This document shows positions 21,501-26,977 of a stretch of 26,977 nt of DNA, in pieces (position 1 is the first letter of the stretch; the number at the start of each line of letters is the position of its first letter). This stretch comes from CAZCWX01 sp964502465 (lineage in GTDB: Bacteria > Desulfobacterota > Binatia > Bin18), in the NCBI GenBank assembly GCA_964502465.1, contig CAZCWX010000182.1:1-26977 (forward strand), written 5' to 3'. Both the position numbers and the translations under genes were made by a program. The notes below the pieces were generated by a model. The model saw only the letters and a program-made list of their open reading frames with translations. It had not been told where the DNA came from and did no database searches.

Positions 21501-21955
21501 GGAGAGGAGATCGATAAGCCGGATTCTGTTCTCTCTCCCAACAAGAGAGAGCAACGGTCATTCCTCTCGGCGCGTTGTTACCAACGCGCTCAAGCAACCG
21601 AACCCGGAGGAAAAGAGTGGGGCTCTCTTGCCCGTGCGAGGGGCATCCTCCTATTTGGTCTTGCTCCGGGTGGGGTTTACCCAGCATCCCTGATCTCTCA
21701 GGGACCTGGTGAGATCTTACCTCACCTTTTCACCCTTACCGGCAGGCAAGACAGAAATAAGGGGCAGAGACAGAGAAAATCTGTTCACTTCTCTGTCTCA
21801 CCTCTCTGTCTCTATCTCTCTCGCCGGCGGTCTCTTTTCTGTGGCACTTTCCCCGCCTTGCAGCGGGCCGCCATTAACGGCCACCCTGCCCCATGGAGTC
21901 CGGACTTTCCTCGTACTTGCAGGGCAAGCACGCGACCGCTTGATCTCCTCTCTCA
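21501..21955 (-). ncRNA. rnpB: RNase P RNA (type A-like)
   Basis: The catalytic RNA that matures tRNA 5' ends. Read on the minus strand, conserved blocks occur in order: GAGGAAAGTCCGG at 21914-21902 (P4 5' strand/CR I), ACAGAAAAGAGACCGCC at 21842-21826, GGTAAGGGTGAAAAGGTG (21740-21723), GTAAACCCCACCCGGAGCAA, then ACCAAATAGG, and ACAGAATCCGGCTTATC near the 3' end (21529-21513). The ends pair perfectly as P1 (GAGAGGAGATC with GATCTCCTCTC, setting the boundaries). At ~455 nt it is longer than the usual 350-400. The excess is a purine/pyrimidine insert of about 75 nt at the P12 position (21752-21825). L15 shows GGAGGATG in place of the GGU motif. It starts 5 nt after the stop of the zinc-ribbon gene. 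Confidence 0.93.
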
Positions 21956-21960
21956 GCTTG

Positions 21961-22704
21961 TCAGGCGTCAGGCGCCGCTCCTTGCGCCGCTTGCCAGTAT
22001 AAAATCCGCCCACAGTGAGGACATTGAAAGATTGTCCCGTTACTTTGCAAATGGTTGCTCTGAATTTGGTTGCACATGTGCGGTGGGATACGCATGTGAC
22101 AGCCTTGGCACGTCCCATCGCGAATCTCGACCACTGCAACTCCACCGCGTCGAGAAAAGATCCGTTCGTACCGGGCACACAAGTCCGCAGCCACGCTGCG
22201 GACAAGGTGTTCACGCTCTGCGCGTTCTTGCTGGACTTCTTGCTCAAGGGTCGCAACCCGCACCTCAACTTGAGCAGCTTCTTGCTCAATCTTGCTCTTT
22301 AACTCTTCAATCTGTGTGTACATTTGAGCGAACAGGATTTTTTCCTGCTCAATTTGCTCCATCAGCACGAGCACCTCATCTTCCAATTTACCGTTCGCTT
22401 CTTTCATCAGGTCAATCTCCCGGCGCAACGCCAGGAGTTCACGTTCGTTGCGGATCCGATTCAGCCGGACACGTTTTTCCTTGATCTTCGCCTCTTCCTC
22501 TTTGAGCTGCATTTCGACTGCACGATGGCGTGTTTCCAGTTCATTGATCCGCTGCTGCCGTTCCTCAGCTTCTCGTTCCTTGGTGGCGGCCTCTAAGACA
22601 AGAACGTTCACCCGCTGGCGTAGCTCTTGCAGGTCGTGTTCTTTCTGTTGGAGACGTTGATCAATTTCTTGAAGAGCAGCCAGCAAGGCAATCTGCGTGG
22701 CCAA
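21961..22704 (-). CDS. Coiled-coil C4 zinc-ribbon protein (DUF164/CdsZ-like)
   Basis: A 247-residue protein. Residues ~1-185 form a long antiparallel coiled coil (heptads of L, E, K and R), followed by a C-terminal zinc ribbon CQGCHMRIP... then FQCPHCGRILYW, the two CxxC knuckles. Such proteins bind nucleic acids or proteins; roles reported for the family vary. Start: a TTG at 22704 is set 6 nt after a perfect AAAGGAGG; the longer in-frame reading from 22737 begins upstream of that ribosome-binding site and is less likely. It is followed after 5 nt by rnpB, so its transcript can run into RNase P RNA. Confidence 0.85.
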   Translation of the reverse strand: MATQIALLAALQEIDQRLQQKEHDLQELRQRVNVLVLEAATKEREAEERQQRINELETRHRAVEMQLKEEEAKIKEKRVRLNRIRNERELLALRREIDLMKEANGKLEDEVLVLMEQIEQEKILFAQMYTQIEELKSKIEQEAAQVEVRVATLEQEVQQERAEREHLVRSVAADLCARYERIFSRRGGVAVVEIRDGTCQGCHMRIPPHMCNQIQSNHLQSNGTIFQCPHCGRILYWQAAQGAAPDA

Positions 22705-22763
22705 CGAGGACCTCCTTTCAACGGGTAACTTGACCACGGGCCAGGAGCCCGTCCCAAGGCGAG

Positions 22764-22836
22764 TGGGCCCACCAGGATTCGAACCTGGGACCAGCCGGTT
22801 ATGAGCCGGCAGCTCTCACCACTGAGCTATGGGCCC
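22764..22836 (-). tRNA. tRNA with CAU anticodon, probably Ile2 (lysidine type)
   Basis: A 73-nt cloverleaf folds with no mismatch: acceptor GGGCCCA/TGGGCCC, D stem GCTC/GAGC, anticodon stem GCCGG/CCGGC with loop CTCATAA, variable TGGTC, T stem CCAGG/CCTGG, loop TTCGAAT. The anticodon is CAU. C4:G69 and C5:G68 pairs are the acceptor-stem features recognised by tRNA-Ile lysidine synthetase TilS, favouring Ile2 over elongator Met. Initiator features (1-72 mismatch, GGG/CCC anticodon pairs) are absent. No CCA is encoded: the discriminator A is followed by CTC. It lies between dnaG and the zinc-ribbon gene. Confidence 0.95.
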
Positions 22837-22880
22837 GCATAATATTACGGAAACTTCATATCATACCCCTCGATCTTTTC

Positions 22881-24662
22881 CTATTCCTCCCTGTCCCATT
22901 CACGTAACCGCTGAAGGTTCCGCCTGAGTTCGATCTCATCCCCCTTTTGTTCGGCTGTGCGGATTGCTTGCAGTAGCCGTTCTCGTCCTAACTTCCTTTG
23001 GGAACTGCGGATTCTTGCAATGCAGTCCGTAAACATCTGCTCCCGTTCATCCCTATCCTCTTCTGAGCTATTGTTCACATATGCCCGGGTGACACGGTCA
23101 GCAACCGCCTTAGGCAGATGGTCGAGAAACGCACCGACATCAATCCGCTCACTTTGCTGCCAGGCAGCCACGATCTCTGCACCAAGGGTGTCCCAGTGAT
23201 GAAAAGCTGAGAGAATTCCCTCCGCAGCCACACGCGCCGCAAGGGAACCATCAATCAGCATCAATTGAATCAATTCAGTTTCGGCTGTCAGGGGAATATT
23301 TTGCGGCTCGACCGCATCATTCATCAACGGCCTTTGCAGGCGCGGGCCATTCTGAAGAGTTGCGATGCGTCGGAGTTCTTCCTCACTGACCCCAAAACGC
23401 TGGGCGATCTGAGTGAACAATGCTCCGCGTGCGACAACATCGGTCATCGCCTCAAGTACAGCAAGGGCCTCTTTGGCTGCCTGAGCACGTTGGAAAGCCG
23501 ATGCCCCTGGCGGAGGCGCATGGCGAGAAAAATAGAAATCTTCTAACGGTTCAGCCTGCTCGATAAGCGCGGCAAGCTCGGCTTGTCCATATTGACGGGC
23601 AAACGTATCAGGATCATACCCTTGTGGTAGAAACACCCCTCTTCCGCGTAGGTCGGTTTCCACACATAAAGGGAAAGCCCTAGTCGCGGCTCGCCGTCCC
23701 GCTTCATCGCCGTCGAAAAACATGTAGACTTCTTGGGCAAAACGACGAACCAACTGGAGTTGTTCGACCCCCAGCGCGGTTCCCAGCACCGCAACAGTTT
23801 CGTGATAGCCACTTTGTACTAAGGCGAGGAGATCAATGTAGCCTTCTACGACGAATACGCGTTCCTGACGTTGAATCGCCTCTTTGGCATGGTACAGACC
23901 GTACAGCAAAGTGCCCTTTTTGTAGAGCACCGAGTCTGGAGAGTTGAGGTACTTGGGAAGCGTACGACCCGGTGTACTCGGAGTCGTGGCCTCTTGCGCG
24001 ATCGGCAACAGTCGGCCACCAAAGCCAACGATCCGTCCAACCACATCGGTAATAGGAAACATCAGGCGATGACGGAATCGGTCATAGTAGCGGCCACCCT
24101 CACGTCTCCCGACAAGACCGAGTGAGGCAGCCTTCTGCAGATCTGTCTGGTGATCCGAAAGGAATCGCACCAATCCTCCGCCCCAGGATGGCGCAAAACC
24201 GAGACGAAACCGTTCAGCGACTGCTGATTCGATGCCACGCTCAGCCAAATAGTCACGAGCGCTTTTCCCAGCGTTCCCCCATAGACAGCGTTGAAAATAG
24301 GTCGCAGCGACTTCATTCATGCGATAGAGTTGGGCGCGTTCCCGTGCTTGCGGATCTGCCGCACTGTGTGGGAGCGTCACGCCGGCTTTGTTGGCAAGAC
24401 GCCGCACTGCTTCTGGAAAAGAGATGCCTTCAATACGCGTGAGAAACGTGAAGACATTGCCTCCTGCTCCGCAGCCAAAACAATGAAAAAATCCCCCCTC
24501 ATCGTTGACACTAAACGACGGGGTATTCTCGCTATGGAAAGGGCACAGTCCGGTGTGGCTCCGTCCAGCTTTTCGCAGCGCGACGTACGCAGATACCACT
24601 TCCGCGATGCTCACACGCGCACGGATTTCAGAGAGGATCTCTTGAGGAATATGTTCCGCCAT
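22881..24662 (-). CDS. dnaG: DNA primase
   Basis: A 593-residue primase that makes RNA primers at the replication fork. N-terminal CHC2 zinc finger: C40, H43 (CPFHSENTPSFSV) and C61, C64 (FHCFGCGAGGNVF). Middle: FRHRLMFPITD and GFGGRLL. Toprim domain: FVVEGYIDLLALVQSGY, VAVLGTAL and FFDGDEAGRRA (the DxD-type acidic cluster). The C-terminal ~200 residues are the DnaB-interaction region, low in conservation. Start at ATG 24662 (MAEHIPQEILSEIRARVSIAEVV), matching the family start; the longer upstream reading is unlike primases. It follows rpsU after an intervening terminator; rpoD is not downstream. Confidence 0.96.
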   Translation of the reverse strand: MAEHIPQEILSEIRARVSIAEVVSAYVALRKAGRSHTGLCPFHSENTPSFSVNDEGGFFHCFGCGAGGNVFTFLTRIEGISFPEAVRRLANKAGVTLPHSAADPQARERAQLYRMNEVAATYFQRCLWGNAGKSARDYLAERGIESAVAERFRLGFAPSWGGGLVRFLSDHQTDLQKAASLGLVGRREGGRYYDRFRHRLMFPITDVVGRIVGFGGRLLPIAQEATTPSTPGRTLPKYLNSPDSVLYKKGTLLYGLYHAKEAIQRQERVFVVEGYIDLLALVQSGYHETVAVLGTALGVEQLQLVRRFAQEVYMFFDGDEAGRRAATRAFPLCVETDLRGRGVFLPQGYDPDTFARQYGQAELAALIEQAEPLEDFYFSRHAPPPGASAFQRAQAAKEALAVLEAMTDVVARGALFTQIAQRFGVSEEELRRIATLQNGPRLQRPLMNDAVEPQNIPLTAETELIQLMLIDGSLAARVAAEGILSAFHHWDTLGAEIVAAWQQSERIDVGAFLDHLPKAVADRVTRAYVNNSSEEDRDEREQMFTDCIARIRSSQRKLGRERLLQAIRTAEQKGDEIELRRNLQRLREWDREE

Positions 24663-24702
24663 GCATCCATTCCGTGTCCGACTATCGGTCACAGGAATCA
24701 GG

Positions 24703-24734
24703 AAAAAAACACCCACTCCCTGAGGGAGTGGGTG
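24703..24734 (-). terminator. Intrinsic terminator between rpsU and dnaG
   Basis: On the minus strand, CACCCACTCCC TCA GGGAGTGGGTG makes an 11-bp perfect stem with 3-nt loop, followed by TTTTTTT. It would stop most rpsU transcripts before dnaG, as the intergenic terminator does in the E. coli rpsU-dnaG-rpoD operon. Confidence 0.85.
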
Positions 24735-24786
24735 ACAAAAAAGCGACCGGGTGTTTCTCTTTCGAGAGTTTGTAGTTCAGTATCAA

Positions 24787-24984
24787 TCAATAGAACGACC
24801 GGCTAGCGCGGCGCAGGGCGCGTTTTCGTGCGGCGACAGCTTTGCGTTTGCGTCGCACGCTCGGTTTTTCGTAGTGTTCACGCTTTTTGAGTTCCTGCAG
24901 GATACCAGCTTTCTCGCACTGTTTCTTGAAACGGCGGATCGCGCTTTCAATTGGTTCGTTATCTTTGACTCGCACTCCTGCCAT
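24787..24984 (-). CDS. rpsU: 30S ribosomal protein S21
   Basis: A 65-residue, very basic S21: MAGVRVKDNEPIESAIRRFKKQCEKAGILQELKKREHYEKPSVRRKRK, followed by an Arg-rich tail. The conserved RFKKxCEKAGIxxEL(K/R)KRxxYEKPSxKRKRK block is intact. S21 helps the 30S subunit recognise Shine-Dalgarno sequences. Start ATG 24984 is the family start with GAGGGGGTG about 9 nt upstream; the longer upstream reading is untranslated leader. It is the first gene of an operon-like series with dnaG, with a good promoter ~50-75 nt upstream. Confidence 0.96.
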   Translation of the reverse strand: MAGVRVKDNEPIESAIRRFKKQCEKAGILQELKKREHYEKPSVRRKRKAVAARKRALRRASRSFY

Positions 24985-25033
24985 GCTCGTTGTCACCCCC
25001 TCTCGGGCAGGTGTTACTAAAAAGGGCGTTCTC

Positions 25034-25061
25034 ACTCTAGAGATTTTCCTTAGAAAGTCAA
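25034..25061 (-). promoter_or_regulatory. rpsU promoter
   Basis: Minus strand TTGACT (25061-25056), 16-bp spacer, TAGAGT (25039-25034), ending 49 nt before the rpsU ATG. Confidence 0.6.
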
Positions 25062-25141
25062 GGGATTTTATCGCTCCGTGCTTGACAGGAAAACTCACTC
25101 TGCGGTAAGCAAGCCCGAGAGTCATCCCAAGGAGGAGTATC

Positions 25142-25927
25142 ATGGAATTTAAAGAAGTGGTCGGGCGGCGACGCTCGATCCGCTATTTTCTGCCATACCG
25201 TCCTGTAGAAAAAGAAAAAATACAAACGATCCTTGAAGCTGCTCGCCTCGCCTCTTGCGCAGTCAATGCCAGCTTCCTGCGCGCGATTGTCGTCGAGCGC
25301 GACACCATCTCACGGGAGGTATTGGAGTCACTCAAAGTCCCGACGACCACCCTCCAACTCGACATGGCACCGGTACATATGTATTTCTACGGCAACCTGA
25401 ATGCAATCGAAGAGAGCCACGGAAAGACGCTGAAAGAACTGTATGATGTCGGCGCCCTCAATCCAACCCATGGCTGGAGCTACAAGTTTATCGATGAGGT
25501 GGTGTGGCCACAGATTCTTGAACCCATCAGCAAAAATCCCCAGATCCTGCCAGTCGCGGTGGCTATGGATTGTGGAGTGGCAATGAATCAAGCACTTCTC
25601 ACTGCCTTCGATGAAGGGTTGGGTGCACTGCTCACCGCCTTTAACGCCGAGAATGCGAAAAAGGTGTTCAAAGTACCAGATCACTTTTTGCCACTCTATG
25701 CCATGCTTGTCGGATATCCAGCAGAGTCTTGGGAGGCCGGCGGGCAGCGTCCTCGTCCACCCTTCGAGAGCCTCTATTTCAAGGGGGAGTATGGGGTGCC
25801 AATGCAAAGAGACCCAGCAGTTATCGAGAAACTCAAGCAAGCAAACATGATTCAAGATCCCGCGCCGCTCCCCTGGCGTAAAGATGAAATCCGTGCGCTC
25901 TCTCGTATGTTTGGACTTCCCGAATAG
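25142..25927 (+). CDS. Nitroreductase family protein (longer type)
   Basis: A 261-residue flavin reductase-like protein. MEFKEVVGRRRSIRYFLPYRPVEKEKIQTILEAARLASCAVNASFLRAIVV is the nitroreductase start, but the usual N.QPW is replaced by NASFLRA. A long insert (residues ~80-130, including LNPTHGWSYKFIDEVVWPQI) follows, then DCGVAMNQALLTAFDEGLGALLTAF, the second FMN/dimer segment, and the LPLYAMLVGYPAESWEAGGQRPRPP tail. AAGGAGG lies 8 nt before the ATG. It diverges from rpsU. The substitution at the FMN-side QPW and the extra 80-90 residues set it apart from the 168-residue paralogue at 17041. Role unknown. Confidence 0.8.
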   Translation: MEFKEVVGRRRSIRYFLPYRPVEKEKIQTILEAARLASCAVNASFLRAIVVERDTISREVLESLKVPTTTLQLDMAPVHMYFYGNLNAIEESHGKTLKELYDVGALNPTHGWSYKFIDEVVWPQILEPISKNPQILPVAVAMDCGVAMNQALLTAFDEGLGALLTAFNAENAKKVFKVPDHFLPLYAMLVGYPAESWEAGGQRPRPPFESLYFKGEYGVPMQRDPAVIEKLKQANMIQDPAPLPWRKDEIRALSRMFGLPE

Positions 25928-25935
25928 CAAGCTTC

Positions 25936-25996
25936 CGGCTACAGGCAAAAGGCTACGGGGCGATCATTCAAGCCTATAGTCTGCGACCTGTAGCCG
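25936..25996. repeat. Inverted heptameric repeat H (GGCTACA class)
   Basis: Arms CGGCTACAGG (25936-25945) and CCTGTAGCCG (25987-25996). The left arm continues as GGCTACA GGCAAAA GGCTACG and the right, on the minus strand, as GGCTACA GGTCGCA GACTATA GGCTTGA, again 7-bp periodic but a different motif from arrays A-G. Confidence 0.55.
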
Positions 25997-26032
25997 CCGT
26001 CTTGCTAAAAGCCACAAACAGAGAGGTCCCTC

Positions 26033-26977
26033 ACGTCCACTGCAAAAAAATCTTCTCGTCAACGCTTGCGTGAACAGCTCGACCGAGTTCAGCCGTTTTC
26101 GCTTGTTCTCTTGGCCTGCGCAGTGGGTCTCGTCACCGGCGGCGGGGCTATTCTTTTTACGGAACTGATCCATGTGGTACAGTGGATTGCGCTTGGTTCG
26201 ACCGAGCATCCCCTGTACGTCTTACCAACCCTTCCCTGGTATCACATTGTGTGTGTTCCCGCAGTTGGTGGGTTGCTGGTCGCACTTCTGGTTTTTCTGC
26301 TGCCCCGTGATGCAAAAGGACATGGAGTCCCGGAAGTCATCGAAGCCGTCGCTCTTGGCAGCGGAAAGATTCGCCCACAAGTCGCCCTCGTTAAATCTCT
26401 GATCTCGGCAACCACGATCGGCACTGGCGGCTCTGTTGGACGCGAAGGGCCGATTGTTCACATCGGCGCTTCATTAGGGTCTGCGCTCGGACAAGTTCTG
26501 CGCGTGCCACCGAACCGCCTCCCCGTCCTGGCGGGCTGTGGGGTTGCTGGCGGTATTGCGGCTGCGTTCAACGCGCCTATTGCGGGTGCGTTCTTTGCCC
26601 TGGAAGTGATTATGGGCAATTTTGCCATGCCTGCGTTTGGCCCAGTGATGCTCTCATCGGTCTTGGCCACAGTCGTCAGCCGCTCGTATTTTGGCGACCA
26701 TCCTGCGTTTATCGTCCCTGGCTATACGCTCATCAGTGCATGGGAACTGCCGCTGTACCTCGGTCTGGGAGTCGCCTGTGGACTTGGTGGGTTAGTGTTT
26801 ATGTTTGTCTTGGAAACGCTGGAGAACTGGTTTGCCAGACTACCGGTTCCTCATCTCCTGAAGCCAGCTTTAGGAGGCCTGATTCTCGGTGGAGCGCTCC
26901 TGTACGTGCCCGACGTCTACGGCGTTGGGTATGCCACGCTAGATGCCCTCCTCCGTGGTGGACTTTCCTGGCCCGGG
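26033..26977 (+). CDS. ClC-family chloride channel/transporter, partial at window end, no ATG start
   Basis: 315 codons to the window edge, open at the 3' end. Multi-span membrane protein of the ClC family: GHGVPEV (GSGIP-equivalent, His in place of Ser), GGSVGREGPIVHIGA with the gating Glu of GREGP, and AAAFNAPIAGAFFALEV (GxFxP-equivalent). Several hydrophobic helices follow (LPLYLGLGVACGLGGLVFMFV...). Related proteins move Cl- or F- and often end in CBS domains. In-frame TAA lies at about 26006. The most natural start is ACG 26033 (ACG TCC ACT GCA, GAGAGG 6 nt upstream), reading as if an ATG had become ACG; TTG 26066 is the only canonical candidate. Either the start is non-standard or one base is wrong. 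Confidence 0.85.

Noticed and set aside
22764..22836. Elongator or initiator tRNA-Met
   Set aside because: Anticodon CAU fits, but C4:G69 and C5:G68 favour tRNA-Ile2, and initiator features are absent; elongator Met is not fully excluded.
24703..24734. A plus-strand terminator
   Set aside because: On the plus strand the stem is followed by GACAAAAAAG, with no T run; only the minus strand fits.

Overview
The window comes from a moderately GC-rich bacterial chromosome. The rpsU-dnaG block, RNase P RNA, GTP cyclohydrolase I and a TolC-type exporter rule out a plasmid or phage. Two class III CoA-transferases, a luciferase-like flavin oxidoreductase, nitroreductases and an acyl-CoA carboxyltransferase sit beside abundant REP-transposase debris. 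That mixture suits large-genome uncultured lineages such as Tectomicrobia/Entotheonella or Binatota-like bacteria. The lineage guess is an inference from gene content only.

Bases 1 to about 8,900 are an accessory island of small mobile and toxin-antitoxin (TA) genes in every state from intact to ruined. Intact: an RHH/PIN pair, a full REP-associated tyrosine transposase (RAYT), a DUF29 gene, a TumE-type pair and brnT-brnA. Broken: an HNH nuclease whose 3' end is a dispersed repeat, a RAYT lacking its catalytic segment, two PIN fragments, an IS110-type fragment, a Phd/VapC pair with internal deletion and the tail of a larger gene. Several kinds of short repeat are scattered between them, some with termini resembling the sequences around the RAYTs.

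Bases 8,900 to 19,300 are catabolic: a DUF309 gene (8522-8878), then an FAD oxidoreductase and an iron-ADH-fold dehydrogenase (minus strand), an exported cyclase-family hydrolase, a coiled-coil protein, two adjacent class III CoA-transferases, an LLM-class flavin enzyme, a nitroreductase and a methylcrotonyl-type carboxyltransferase. These look like CoA-activated degradation of an organic acid, but no substrate can be read from the sequence. Heptamer-periodic inverted repeats separate several of these genes.

Bases 19,288 to 25,061 are housekeeping: folE (plus) converges on a minus-strand series, in transcription order rpsU, terminator, dnaG, tRNA-CAU (probably Ile2), a C4 zinc-ribbon coiled-coil gene, rnpB and a TolC-family gene. 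The tRNA has no encoded CCA and the RNase P RNA appears to lack the usual GGU motif in L15, which fit each other. A second nitroreductase-family gene diverges from rpsU. A ClC chloride channel/transporter gene, apparently without an ATG start, runs off the right edge.
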